DNA of 64,000 nucleotides from Planctomycetaceae bacterium (GTDB lineage: Bacteria > Planctomycetota > Planctomycetia > Pirellulales > Pirellulaceae), in contig JAEUIQ010000043.1 of the NCBI GenBank assembly GCA_016794985.1, positions 124,001-188,000 of the forward strand, in the 5' to 3' direction. This document shows, one piece after another, positions 7,433 to 16,516 of this stretch (the first letter of the stretch is position 1; each line of letters starts with the position of its first letter). The position numbers and the translations under genes are program-made. The notes under the pieces are model-generated. The model saw nothing but the letters and a program-made list of their open reading frames with translations. It ran no database searches and had not been told where the DNA came from.

Positions 7433-9559
7433 TCAACCGGCCCGTTGCCGCTGAGCTTTCGACTCGACATTCATCAATTGCATTACTGTAGCGCCAGGGT
7501 CATGTTGTTTGAACCAAGCGTCCGCGACCCGCTGGCAGGTAGTTTTGTAATGGGAGTGATGTGTGCAGAGTTCGCTCAATCTAGCGGGAATTTGTGACAG
7601 CGAGTCATACGTTAGGCCGACGGCACCAAGCGGAAGTGGGTGGTCGCTACTTACAACATCTACCAGCAAACGTTGGATGGTCGCATTGCGGTCGTAGAAG
7701 GCATTTTTCAGACCCAATCGAAAGTGGACCGCTTCGGTCGGAATTCGGAACAACGCCGATTGAGCCGTGTTTTGGCCGAGTTGTCCGATCGTGGCACTAT
7801 CGGCGGTTATGACTTGTCGATGTTGATCGTAGAAAAGAATTTCAATTCGACAAAAGGTCCCAGCCTCTCTTGGCCAAACCCAATGCAATCGCAGGCTCAG
7901 CAATCGATCATTGGTTGCGGAATCCGCGCCAGGTATAACGGGAGACCAAGCATAGGCGGGGACTTCTCCTCCATCAAAAGTCACGCTTCCACTGGCCGTT
8001 GGCACGTTCCAAGGCGTCCAATCAAAATCCAAATGGCTCCAGCATGCGAGCGAAGGATTTTGTTTCAGGACTTGTTGTTGGTAAGCCACTTGATACGGGG
8101 CCAATTGGTCAGCCATCCAAGTACCGGCCGGCACCAGTGTTGGCACACCGCTGGCCAAGTACTCACCGAAGATGCCAGCTCGGCGATTGGCATAGCTGCG
8201 AGGGTCATACGTCAGCAAGCCGATGCCCGCCTGACGGATGAGTTCTTGATACTGTGGCGTTGACAGGGGGTGTGGTAAGTACTGCACCGAAGCGTCGGTG
8301 GATTCTTGGCCGGGCGAGTTTGGCAACGAGAATCGCTGGCGATACCACTGACGCTTTTCTTGACGTTGGCAGACAATGAATCCTAGGCCAGCATCTAGCA
8401 CCTGACGCTTCAATTCGGCCCAAATTTCGGGAAGTCCTTTTTGTCCCTTCTCGGAACGTATTCCGCCGGCAACGACAATTGGAATGCCGCTGGCGTTCGG
8501 GTTCCAAAGTGGAACTTTAGGGAAGTTGCTCGAGGCATCACTCTCCGACGCAGCGGCAGGTAATTCGATCGCCACCTGGATGCTTCTTGATTCACTGGGA
8601 TCCAGCCGTCCAATCATGCGAGCGGCGGCGTCGGTCGATCGAGCAAAATCGGCTTGATCATTGGCTGCGATTGCGACGACCTTTGGCGGCATCGCTTTTG
8701 CAGAGCGAAATGACTCGCTGATCGGATACGCAAGTTCTGTGATAGGTCGATTCGCCAATCGCTGGTATTGATCCGCGATTGCAGCCGTTGTCGCATAGTA
8801 GTGCAATTGATGAGTTGGTACCGCGTTGTCGATGTCTTCAAACAGACAACGCAGTGGATCAAGCACCCGATATTGCCGACGGTATTCGGGAACCCGCCCT
8901 TCAAAAGCATCGAAATGAAACTGGAGGTGCCAATGTGGAAGGTAGCTTTCGGGTGCACCCATCCAATAAACAAGTAGTCCCGCGAGTTCTAAATCATTGA
9001 TTGTTGCAAAGAAAACATGATCGGATGGCATCAGGACCAAGCCCGGAAACACGCGGACACAATCGCTTGCAAAGGATTGCACAACTCGGTTCCGACCATT
9101 GACGTCTTGCATGCGAGTCGCCAATGTTTGAAAGCTTCGCCACCAACGGCCCCCACGATTCGTAAGGGCTTGCCACAATTTTGCAAGGGTGGTTTGTTGT
9201 GACGATCGCGGAGCATTGCTGGGTATTCGTTCCTGGTCAATCGCTGGCAATCCCCAAGAATCATGGTCTCGCTCAGGAATAACTTTTCGCAAGTTCGGGG
9301 GAGCCCCTACCAAGGAAGGACGTCGGTGCATCGCACGCAAGCCGGCGAGTAGACTGTACCGTGAATAGGTCGTGCGGCGAAAATGGGGAATGATGCGGGC
9401 GTAATGTTGTAGTGAGGCGTGATTAGAGAACTGCTGATGTGCGACAACAATCACCTCAACGCCTTGACGGGAAGCCGCCTGTGAGACTTGGAGAACATAG
9501 TCGAAATGATGCCCGCCCAATCCTTTTAGTGATTGGTCGACAATTATCAAACGCGACAA
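7433..9559 (-). CDS. Glycosyltransferase with inserted beta-rich domain
   Basis: 708 residues. The N-terminus 'SLKGLGGHHFDY' resembles a GT-B nucleotide-sugar transferase opening, and 'VAGGIRSEKGQKGLPEIW' plus 'IGLLTYDPRSYANRRAGIFGEYLASGVP' fit the donor-binding half of GT4-like enzymes. Between about residues 505 and 640 there is a Trp/Gly-rich, beta-looking segment ('FDWTPWNVPTASGSVTFDGG') unlike a glycosyltransferase core, before the closing helices. The start is TTG 9559, preceded by GGGAGGG about 8 bases upstream; the open frame extends further but into unconserved sequence. It points away from fliO and converges on the methyltransferase pair, 27 bases apart, so the three probably belong to one glycan-modification locus, possibly flagellar or cell-surface. 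Confidence 0.75.
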   Translation of the reverse strand: MSRLIIVDQSLKGLGGHHFDYVLQVSQAASRQGVEVIVVAHQQFSNHASLQHYARIIPHFRRTTYSRYSLLAGLRAMHRRPSLVGAPPNLRKVIPERDHDSWGLPAIDQERIPSNAPRSSQQTTLAKLWQALTNRGGRWWRSFQTLATRMQDVNGRNRVVQSFASDCVRVFPGLVLMPSDHVFFATINDLELAGLLVYWMGAPESYLPHWHLQFHFDAFEGRVPEYRRQYRVLDPLRCLFEDIDNAVPTHQLHYYATTAAIADQYQRLANRPITELAYPISESFRSAKAMPPKVVAIAANDQADFARSTDAAARMIGRLDPSESRSIQVAIELPAAASESDASSNFPKVPLWNPNASGIPIVVAGGIRSEKGQKGLPEIWAELKRQVLDAGLGFIVCQRQEKRQWYRQRFSLPNSPGQESTDASVQYLPHPLSTPQYQELIRQAGIGLLTYDPRSYANRRAGIFGEYLASGVPTLVPAGTWMADQLAPYQVAYQQQVLKQNPSLACWSHLDFDWTPWNVPTASGSVTFDGGEVPAYAWSPVIPGADSATNDRLLSLRLHWVWPREAGTFCRIEILFYDQHRQVITADSATIGQLGQNTAQSALFRIPTEAVHFRLGLKNAFYDRNATIQRLLVDVVSSDHPLPLGAVGLTYDSLSQIPARLSELCTHHSHYKTTCQRVADAWFKQHDPGATVMQLMNVESKAQRQRAG

Positions 9560-9770
9560 AACCCATCCCTCCCTAGACGGCGGTACCGTTCCCGAACCGG
9601 ATGGTAGGACAAAATCACGACGAGCGTCAAGATCGTTCGCAATGTGGTAGCGTCCGCCAGCAGATTCGACTCGCCAAATTTTGAAGAACTCGCTAAAACA
9701 CTCAAGAGCACGGGACTCAAGGCCGAGACGCGTGCCCAACCTACCATGATGGTTCTGTCGAGTTGCACGG

Positions 9771-10943
9771 ATGCAAACACCTTTTTCCCAACAAGTCCGT
9801 TTCCCTGCATTGCGTAGGCGACGTCCCTGGGCCGTGCTGCATCTGGCCGGGGTTCTCCAACCGCTTAGGACGGACCATCGGAGGGGAAACGCCGCCGCCA
9901 TTCTTGGGGTTTGGGTTTGCTTCTGTTTCGTTGGTGGGGCGTGCGTCAGGATTGTTGAAGGACAAACCTACGATCCAAATCGCGCAACGACTTCCAGCGC
10001 TTCCACGCAATTGGATTCTTTGCTGGGAATCAACCCTCAAGTAGCAGCGGGCTCAAGACCTGCCACGACCGGGCAATTTGTCGCGATTCCGTCGGGGCCC
10101 ACGTCGGCAGGAATCGATCGTCGTCCTTCGACCGAGCCTGGGTCTCTTGGTCACTCGTCCACTTCGGCATGGCAGCCACAAACGATCGCCGAGCGAAGTA
10201 CGTTACAAGATTCGCCACAGAACACGACTGCCTTCTTGGCCAGCGTCCCAGTTTCGCAACGGGAATCCAGTACCCCAGTTTCGGGTGAACTCCATGCCAC
10301 GAATCAACCACTGGTAGTAAATCCGGTCGATTTTCGAGCGGACAATGGCAGTCTCGATCCATTGGATCAACGCTTGCCTGGGCCCACCCCACGGGGCAAC
10401 AATCCGGAATCGATCGGACAGGGAGCTGCACCGAGCTTTGGACAAGGTGCGAATCAATTGCTGCAGACGGGAATTGCCTTGGCCGTCGTCTTGGCATTGA
10501 TGCTTGGCTTCTTTTGGGTTTTTCGGCGGACGGCTCCAAAATCACTTCTGCCTTTGCCATTGGAGACGGTCCAAGTGTTGGGAAACGCACCGTTGCACGG
10601 CAAACAGCATTTGAGATTAATTCGGCTGGGGCATCGCGTCCTATTGTTGGCCGTATCCGAAAATACATCGCAAACTTTGGCCGAGATAACAGATCCGGAT
10701 GAAGTACGCTACATGTTGGAATTATGCGAAGCGAGGGTTTCCCGTGGCGAATCGCAAACCTTTGCCGAAATCCTCCAACAGTCGAGCCGAGAGCGGACAA
10801 CCGGTTTTTTGGGTTCACAACAAGATCAAGTCCGTCACTCGCAAGCATCAAAGCCGCTCCGCGAGACGGCAAGTCGTTCCAAGTCAGAATCGGCCACGCA
10901 TTCCGCCGTCAGGCCAGTTTCGAATCATTTCTTTGAAGCTTGA
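9771..10943 (+). CDS. fliO: FliO-like flagellar export protein
   Basis: Up to 390 residues. A hydrophobic N-terminal segment ('GVWVCFCFVGGACV') looks like a signal or anchor. A long low-complexity Ser/Pro/Gln-rich region follows, then one membrane helix ('LLQTGIALAVVLALMLGFFWVF'-like, about 225-245) and the FliO domain ('VQVLGNAPLHGKQHLRLIRLGHRVLLLAV'-type pattern). FliO stabilises FliP during export-gate assembly. Its position just before fliP confirms the call and separates this set from injectisome genes, which lack FliO. The start codon is uncertain: ATG 9771 has no good ribosome site. Much longer than E. coli FliO because of the disordered region. Confidence 0.8.
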   Translation: MQTPFSQQVRFPALRRRRPWAVLHLAGVLQPLRTDHRRGNAAAILGVWVCFCFVGGACVRIVEGQTYDPNRATTSSASTQLDSLLGINPQVAAGSRPATTGQFVAIPSGPTSAGIDRRPSTEPGSLGHSSTSAWQPQTIAERSTLQDSPQNTTAFLASVPVSQRESSTPVSGELHATNQPLVVNPVDFRADNGSLDPLDQRLPGPTPRGNNPESIGQGAAPSFGQGANQLLQTGIALAVVLALMLGFFWVFRRTAPKSLLPLPLETVQVLGNAPLHGKQHLRLIRLGHRVLLLAVSENTSQTLAEITDPDEVRYMLELCEARVSRGESQTFAEILQQSSRERTTGFLGSQQDQVRHSQASKPLRETASRSKSESATHSAVRPVSNHFFEA

Positions 10944-10958
10944 ACTGGAGCGTGTGGG

Positions 10959-11894
10959 ATGAACCGTTTGTGGCAAGTTGTGGATATCGCCCGCAGGTCG
11001 TGCCCCTTTGGCTGGCTGGCCTTGAGCGTGTGCGGTTTGTTTGTTTTGAATGCGACGATGGGCCATGCTCAGTCATCGGGCGGAAGTTTTTTGCCCGAGT
11101 TGATCCAAGAGCCCACTAGCCCCATCGAATTGCCTAACGACTCGGAGCCGTTGAGTGGCGGATTGAGCGAAGCCGAGGCGATGGAGTTCTTCAACGCTGG
11201 GCCGCAGGAATGGACCAGTCCGCGAGGCCTCTCCTCGAGCATTCAGGTCATGTTGCTGTTGACCGTCTTGACGTTGGCGCCATCGATTTTGCTGATGACG
11301 ACTTGTTTTGTGCGAATCATTGTCGTCTTGGGATTATTGAGGCAAGCGATTGGGGCTCAACAGCTTCCACCCAGTCAAGTGATTACATCACTTTCGATCT
11401 TTATGACGGTTCTCGTGATGGCTCCGGTGTGGCAAGACATCAAAGACCAGGCCGTATTGCCCTACATGGATCAATCGGGAACGCCCATTAGTCTCGAAGA
11501 AGCTTTGAATCGTGGCGTCCAACCTCTGAAGCGATTTATGAGTCGCCAAATTTCTTTGGCAGAAAACGTGGATGATATTTGGCTGTTCTTTAAACATCTC
11601 CCGCCCGATGAACAGCAACAGATTCCCAAGACTTGGAACGACGTGCCCATGAAAGTCTTGTTGCCCGCGTTCATGATTAGTGAACTGAAGGTCGCATTTC
11701 TGATTGGTTTTCAGATTTATCTACCATTTTTAGTAATCGATTTGGTCATTTCAAGTTTGACCATTTCGATGGGCATGATGATGCTGCCGCCCGTAATCAT
11801 TAGTTTGCCCTTCAAGTTGATTCTGTTCGTGTTGGTCGATGGTTGGCATCTCGTTGTGGGGATGTTGATGGACAGTTTTGCTCCTTACTCGTAG
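10959..11894 (+). CDS. fliP: Flagellar export gate protein FliP
   Basis: 311 residues with an N-terminal signal-like helix and a family core from about residue 85. 'LLLTVLTLAPSILLMTTCFVRI' and 'LRQAIGAQQLPPSQVI' match FliP, as does the C-terminal 'MMMLPPVIISLPFKLILFVLVDGW'. FliP forms the pentameric core of the inner-membrane export gate with FliQ and FliR. The acidic spacer between the signal and the core ('EPLSGGLSEAEAMEF') is larger than in enterobacteria. Lies 15 bases after fliO and 13 before fliQ, in one operon. Confidence 0.96.
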   Translation: MNRLWQVVDIARRSCPFGWLALSVCGLFVLNATMGHAQSSGGSFLPELIQEPTSPIELPNDSEPLSGGLSEAEAMEFFNAGPQEWTSPRGLSSSIQVMLLLTVLTLAPSILLMTTCFVRIIVVLGLLRQAIGAQQLPPSQVITSLSIFMTVLVMAPVWQDIKDQAVLPYMDQSGTPISLEEALNRGVQPLKRFMSRQISLAENVDDIWLFFKHLPPDEQQQIPKTWNDVPMKVLLPAFMISELKVAFLIGFQIYLPFLVIDLVISSLTISMGMMMLPPVIISLPFKLILFVLVDGWHLVVGMLMDSFAPYS

Positions 11895-11907
11895 CGGGAA
11901 TCATCGC

Positions 11908-12186
11908 ATGGATGCGCCGACTGTGATCGATATGACCAAGGATGCCATCGTGGTTTCGATCTTGGTATGTTCGCCCGTGCTCTTGGTAGGGGTCATCGTG
12001 GGTTTGTTGATTGGTCTGATTCAAGCCATCACTCAAGTCCAAGATCAGACCGTCTCTTTCGTACCAAAACTATTGGCGATGGTTTTGGCGTTGACACTCT
12101 GCATGCCCTGGGTCGTTGACTACATGAGCACTTACTGCGAACGTTGTTTTGGCGAAGTACCGTTTAATCAAGATCCCTTGCCATGA
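11908..12186 (+). CDS. fliQ: Flagellar export gate protein FliQ
   Basis: 92 residues, with two membrane helices ('AIVVSILVCSPVLLVGVIVGLLIG' region and 'LLAMVLALTLCMPWVVDYM'). The loop motif 'LIQAITQVQDQTVSFVPK' is diagnostic of FliQ. Start chosen at ATG 11908, which gives the family length and follows the fliP stop by 13 bases; an upstream start would overlap fliP. Its stop overlaps the fliR start (ATGA), so FliQ and FliR are translationally coupled, as suits gate subunits needed in fixed ratio. Confidence 0.96.
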   Translation: MDAPTVIDMTKDAIVVSILVCSPVLLVGVIVGLLIGLIQAITQVQDQTVSFVPKLLAMVLALTLCMPWVVDYMSTYCERCFGEVPFNQDPLP

Positions 12187-13001
12187 CGTTGGAGACTGCC
12201 ACCCACTGGATGTTGCTATTCTCGTTGGTGCTGACGCGAGTCGCGGGACTGATGTTGTCGGCACCGTTTTACGGCGCTCTCACGGTCCCGATAAAGGTGC
12301 GAGCATTATTGACGATCGCCGTATCGGCTTTAATGACACCGATGCAAAGTCATGTTTCGCTGCCGTCTGGCCTTTCCTTCTCGGGGATGGTGCCGCTATT
12401 GACCGAGGAACTGATGGTGGGCGTGTGTTTAGGACTTGGTGCCCAACTCATGTTCTCTGCCGCTCAAGTTGCTGGTCAATTGGCCGGTCAATTAGGAGGC
12501 ATGCAGATGGCCGATACCTTGAATCCGACCTCCGGCGTCAACGCCCCACTGTTCGCGCAACTTCTGGATCTGACCACGTTGGGAATTTTTGTTGTCTTGG
12601 GAGGGCCGGGACAATTGCTTACAGCGTTGTTGATGACCTTCGAACGTGTCCCCCCCGGCCAGGCCGAAACGCCGATCTACTTTATTCACTACTTCGTAGC
12701 CTTGTTGGCTTCGGGTTTCGAACTCGGCATTCGAATGGGCGGACCGATGATGTTGGCGTTGTGTCTCTCGATGGTGCTGTTAGGTTTGATGGGTCGCGTC
12801 CTGCCGCAACTCAATGTTCTACAAGTAGGCTTCAATGTTAACGCGTTGGTGATGATGATTTCATTGCTGCTGAGCCTTCAAGTTGGATTCTGGGCCATTG
12901 CCGACCAATTCGATTTGCAGGTGCGACTTTTGATCGAGGGTTCGATTCAAGGCGATCACGCAGTCAATCCGTTTACGTTAAGCCAGTGGCAGGAGTGGTA
13001 A
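12183..13001 (+). CDS. fliR: Flagellar export gate protein FliR
   Basis: 272 residues, about six membrane helices. 'LTRVAGLMLSAPFYG' near the N-terminus, 'GAQLMFSAAQVAGQLAGQLGGMQMADTLNP' in parts, and 'MALCLSMVLLGLMGRVLPQLNV' near the C-terminal third are FliR hallmarks. It completes the FliP5Q4R1 gate. Starts inside the fliQ stop codon; the flhB ribosome site (AGGAG) lies within its last codons, 10 bases before the flhB start. Confidence 0.96.
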   Translation: MTLETATHWMLLFSLVLTRVAGLMLSAPFYGALTVPIKVRALLTIAVSALMTPMQSHVSLPSGLSFSGMVPLLTEELMVGVCLGLGAQLMFSAAQVAGQLAGQLGGMQMADTLNPTSGVNAPLFAQLLDLTTLGIFVVLGGPGQLLTALLMTFERVPPGQAETPIYFIHYFVALLASGFELGIRMGGPMMLALCLSMVLLGLMGRVLPQLNVLQVGFNVNALVMMISLLLSLQVGFWAIADQFDLQVRLLIEGSIQGDHAVNPFTLSQWQEW

Positions 13002-13005
13002 GTCC

Positions 13006-14097
13006 ATGGCAGAGCAGGTAGGAGAAAAGGTCCACGAACCCACCGAGCATCGGCTCGACGAAGCCCGCAAAGATGGGCAGATCGCTAAGAGCCATGATTT
13101 GGCGCAAGCCTTGGTCCTGGTCGTTGCAACCGGTGTGTTGTTGTTCGCCGGTGAAACGGGCATTCAAGCCGTGACTCCTTACTTTACCGAGTACTTGGGT
13201 GGGGAAGCTTGGGTCGTTACCAATGAGACCGAGATCAATCATCAATGGGTGCGAATGGTTCTGATGGTTGCTTGGGTAACCGTCCCGCTTAGTTTGCTTC
13301 TGGCTGCGGCGGCGATCTTTTCTCAAGTCTCGCAAACTGGACTCCTGTATCTGCCGAAAAAAGTCAATCCGGATTGGAGTCGAATTGACCCGATCGCGGG
13401 TTTCGGACGTCTGTTCTCCTTGCAAAGTGTGGCTCGAGTTGGCTTTGGTCTCTTCAAAATCTTGATCGTCATCGTCGTGGCCGGCGCGTCGTTGTGGACG
13501 CAGTACGAAGAATTCTTGCTGATGGTCGGATGGACGGTCACAGAAATTGGCGTTTATACGATTCAAGTTATTCTGTGGACCAGTTTTAAGATTGCCCTTG
13601 CTTTACTCGTTTTGGCCCTGGCAGATTACGGCTTTCAGAATTGGAAGACCTTTCAAGATCTACGCATGACCGAAGAAGAGTTTCGCCAAGAAATCAAGGA
13701 GTTAATCGGCGATCCCAAGATTTTGCGGCGGCGACGACAAGTGCAGCAGCAAATGGCGCGCAGTCGTGTTACCAACAATGTGCAACATGCAGATGCGGTT
13801 ATAACCAATCCGACCGAACTAGCGGTGGCAATCAAATACGATCCAACCAAGATGCCGGCGCCCATTGTGGTGGCCAAAGGGGCCGGAACCATGGCCCAGC
13901 GGATTCGTCGACTGGCGTTGGAGAATCACATTCCGATTGTGGAACGCAAAGAACTGGCTCAAGCACTTTTTCGCGACGTGGATATCAATCAAGAAGTTCC
14001 TTTGGATCAGTACAACGCCGTGGCGGAAGTCTTGCGTTACGTCTACCAATTGCAAGGCAAATCGCTGCCAAAGATGCCACAACGCCAAGCGGCCTAA
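13006..14097 (+). CDS. flhB: Flagellar export switch protein FlhB
   Basis: 363 residues. N-terminal 'KVHEPTEHRLDEARKDGQIAKSHDL' region, four membrane helices (about 30-210) and a soluble C-terminal autoprotease domain. FlhB cleaves itself after the Asn of an N-P-T-H motif to switch export from hook to filament subunits; here the motif is N268-P-T-E271, keeping the reactive Asn-Pro-Thr but with Glu for His. The 'YDPTKMPAPIVVAKGAG' segment follows as usual. Last gene of the fli operon; it converges on proB with only 8 bases between stops. No flhA or motor genes are in the window. Confidence 0.95.
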   Translation: MAEQVGEKVHEPTEHRLDEARKDGQIAKSHDLAQALVLVVATGVLLFAGETGIQAVTPYFTEYLGGEAWVVTNETEINHQWVRMVLMVAWVTVPLSLLLAAAAIFSQVSQTGLLYLPKKVNPDWSRIDPIAGFGRLFSLQSVARVGFGLFKILIVIVVAGASLWTQYEEFLLMVGWTVTEIGVYTIQVILWTSFKIALALLVLALADYGFQNWKTFQDLRMTEEEFRQEIKELIGDPKILRRRRQVQQQMARSRVTNNVQHADAVITNPTELAVAIKYDPTKMPAPIVVAKGAGTMAQRIRRLALENHIPIVERKELAQALFRDVDINQEVPLDQYNAVAEVLRYVYQLQGKSLPKMPQRQAA

Positions 14098-14105
14098 TGC
14101 ATGAT

Positions 14106-15251
14106 TCAACCAAAGACAATTAGTTCGTCGCGATGAATCACCACGCCACCAACACTGTAACCGAGCCGCGCTTGAATGTCTTTGCTGTGGTGTCCCACAA
14201 TCAATGACAATTCACTACTATTGTACCGTACCAAGCCTATGCCAATAGATTGTCCGTTCAGGTCGACCATGCGAACGGCATCACCGCGCTCGAACTCGCC
14301 ATCGCTGCGCACGATCCCTCTCGCCAACAAGCTTTTCTTGTTCACACGTACGGCTTCGACCGCGCCCAGATCCAATTCGATTCGGCCTTGAGATTGGGGT
14401 CCCGACAATAACCACCGTTTACGACTTTCCAACCGCGACGCCAACGGACGAACGCGCGTTCCGTCGCCGCCTCCGGCAACTAATTTCAACAGAACATCAA
14501 CTTGCTTCGCTCCCGCAATAACGACTTCGATCGCACTCTGACGCGCAATTTGGGCGGCTTGCAGTTTGGTCGCCATTCCGCCGGTTCCCAAGCCGCTGAC
14601 ACTCCCACCGGCAATGGCGTGCATGCTGGCGTCAATCGTGTCGAGTTCCCTCAGCAAGGTTGCGCTGGGATCACGTGCAGGGTCCGCCGTCATTAACCCT
14701 GGCTGGTCCGTCAACATAATCAGCAGATCCGCGTTGGCTAACAAAGCCACACGGGCCGAAAGATTGTCATTGTCACCAACTTTGATTTCGGCGGTTGCGA
14801 CGGCATCGTTTTCGTTAATGATGGGAACGACATTGGATGCCAACAATCCGAGTAACGTGTCGCGGGCGTTGAGGAATCGTTCCCGGTGTTCCAAGTCTGC
14901 CCGCGTCAAAAGCATTTGCGCGACCAGTGTGTTGTGAATTTCGAACAACGATTGCCAAACCGACATCAGATAAACTTGGCCCAGGGCGGCGAGTACTTGT
15001 TTGTCGATCAAGTTCTCGTCTTTTTTTCGTGGGTCCGCAGCGTTGGCGGACGAACTAGTCCTGGTCTGCGATTCCATCCCCGCCATTTTCTCGCGACCGG
15101 CAGCGATCGCACCAGACGTCACGAGAATCACTTGGTGCCCAGCCCGGCGCAGTTCCTGGATTTGACGAGCCAATTCAACCATCACAGCTTTTTGGAGCCG
15201 TTTTGTACCGCCAGTCAAAGTGCTGGTACCAAGTTTGACCACGATTCGCAT
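14106..15251 (-). CDS. proB: Glutamate 5-kinase
   Basis: 381 residues. Amino-acid-kinase domain (about 1-250) with 'VVKLGTSTLTGG', 'VTSGAIAAGREKM' and 'NENDAVATAEIKVGDND', then a PUA domain (about 275-360). Phosphorylates glutamate in the first step of proline synthesis. Start ATG 15251 is preferred because it gives the conserved 'MRIVVKLG' opening; a longer start at 15278 would overlap serA by 19 bases. A Ser-rich insert near residue 70 ('MESQTRTSSSANAADPRKK') enlarges the loop after the SGAI motif. Lies 8 bases downstream of serA, so the two amino-acid genes form an operon; proA is not here. Confidence 0.93.
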   Translation of the reverse strand: MRIVVKLGTSTLTGGTKRLQKAVMVELARQIQELRRAGHQVILVTSGAIAAGREKMAGMESQTRTSSSANAADPRKKDENLIDKQVLAALGQVYLMSVWQSLFEIHNTLVAQMLLTRADLEHRERFLNARDTLLGLLASNVVPIINENDAVATAEIKVGDNDNLSARVALLANADLLIMLTDQPGLMTADPARDPSATLLRELDTIDASMHAIAGGSVSGLGTGGMATKLQAAQIARQSAIEVVIAGAKQVDVLLKLVAGGGDGTRVRPLASRLESRKRWLLSGPQSQGRIELDLGAVEAVRVNKKSLLARGIVRSDGEFERGDAVRMVDLNGQSIGIGLVRYNSSELSLIVGHHSKDIQARLGYSVGGVVIHRDELIVFG

Positions 15252-15259
15252 CGAGTTGC

Positions 15260-16516
15260 TTACCACAAAACGCGACAACGAATGGTTCCGGGGATCTCTC
15301 GAATCTTGGCCAATGCACGTTCCGAGTACTGGGCGTCGATGTCGACCACAACATAACCAATCTCTCCAAACGTTTGGAGATATTGGCCGCTGATATTGAT
15401 CTCTAGTTCCGACAAAGTTTGGTTGATAGCCGAGAGAATACCCGGTCGGTTCTCGTGCAAATGCAGTAATCGATGCTTGTTGGGATAAGAAGGCAAGGAA
15501 ACTTCGGGAAAGTTCACGCTGGAAAGAGTGGTGCCATTATCGCAATAACGCACCAGCTTTTCTGCGACTTCGATGCCGATGTTCGCTTGGGCTTCGACCG
15601 TACTCCCACCGATATGTGGCGTCAGAATAACGTTGTTGAAACGACGCAAAGGCGAATGAAATTCTTCTTTACTGGACTTCGGCTCCGTCGGAAACACATC
15701 AATCGCGGCGCCCAAGAGCGACTTGCTTTCCAACGCTGCCTCCAATGCCACTAAATCCACGACCTGGCCGCGCGACGCATTGATCAACACCGAGTCATTT
15801 TTCATGAGTTGTAATTCTCTCCGACCAATCAAATTGATGGTTTCGGAAGTCTCAGGAACATGCAAGCTCACAACATCTGATAGCTTTAGAACTTGATCCA
15901 AGTCAACTTGCAATGCGTTTCCCAAAGGTAGTTTGGTGACGACATCGGAGAACAAAACTCGCATTCCCAAGGCTTCTGCCATCACACTGAGCTGAGTGCC
16001 GATGTTTCCGTAGCCCACAATGCCAAGGGTTTTGCCCCGCAATTCAAACGAACGATCGGCGGTCTTGTCCCAGTATCCTTGATGACACATGGCGTTTCGC
16101 TCAGGGATTCGACGCAGCAGCAAAATCGCCTGAGCGACCACCAACTCGGCCACACTACGAGTGTTCGAGTACGGGGCATTGAAAACTGGGATGCCTCGCC
16201 ACATGGCAGCATCGAGATCGACTTGATTCGTGCCAATGCAAAAACATCCGATCGCCAAAAGTCGTTCCGCGGCTTGGATTACTTCGGCCGTTAGTTGCGT
16301 GCGAGAACGGATTCCAATAAATGACGCGTCCCGGATCGTGTCAAGCAATTGTTGGCCTTCCAACGCCGTCGAATGGGTTTCCAGATTCGAATAACCGGCC
16401 TTGCGAAGCGTCCGCTCGGCGGATTCGTGGATCCCCTCCAAAAGTACAAACTTGATCCGGTGTCGGTCCAACGACGTTGGTTTATCGGCAGGCTGAAATT
16501 CCAGGGTTTGGGACAT
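15260..16516 (-). CDS. serA: D-3-phosphoglycerate dehydrogenase
   Basis: 418 residues, the E. coli-like short form with one C-terminal ACT domain. 'GIVGYGNIGTQL' is the NAD-binding motif; 'INASRGQVVD', 'VFPTEPKS' and 'LTPHIGGST' carry the catalytic Arg, Glu and His. The ACT part ('HENRPGILSAINQTLSELEINISGQYLQT' pattern) probably binds serine as feedback inhibitor. Start ATG 16516 gives the conserved opening before 'IKFVLLEGIHESAERTLRKAG'. First gene of the serA-proB pair; a strong hairpin lies 109 bases upstream. Confidence 0.94.
   Translation of the reverse strand: MSQTLEFQPADKPTSLDRHRIKFVLLEGIHESAERTLRKAGYSNLETHSTALEGQQLLDTIRDASFIGIRSRTQLTAEVIQAAERLLAIGCFCIGTNQVDLDAAMWRGIPVFNAPYSNTRSVAELVVAQAILLLRRIPERNAMCHQGYWDKTADRSFELRGKTLGIVGYGNIGTQLSVMAEALGMRVLFSDVVTKLPLGNALQVDLDQVLKLSDVVSLHVPETSETINLIGRRELQLMKNDSVLINASRGQVVDLVALEAALESKSLLGAAIDVFPTEPKSSKEEFHSPLRRFNNVILTPHIGGSTVEAQANIGIEVAEKLVRYCDNGTTLSSVNFPEVSLPSYPNKHRLLHLHENRPGILSAINQTLSELEINISGQYLQTFGEIGYVVVDIDAQYSERALAKIREIPGTIRCRVLW

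Noticed and set aside
10959-14097. Non-flagellar type III secretion (SctRSTU) instead of flagellar genes
   Set aside because: A FliO-like gene comes first and the FliP core with signal segment fits the flagellar branch; no injectisome genes are present.
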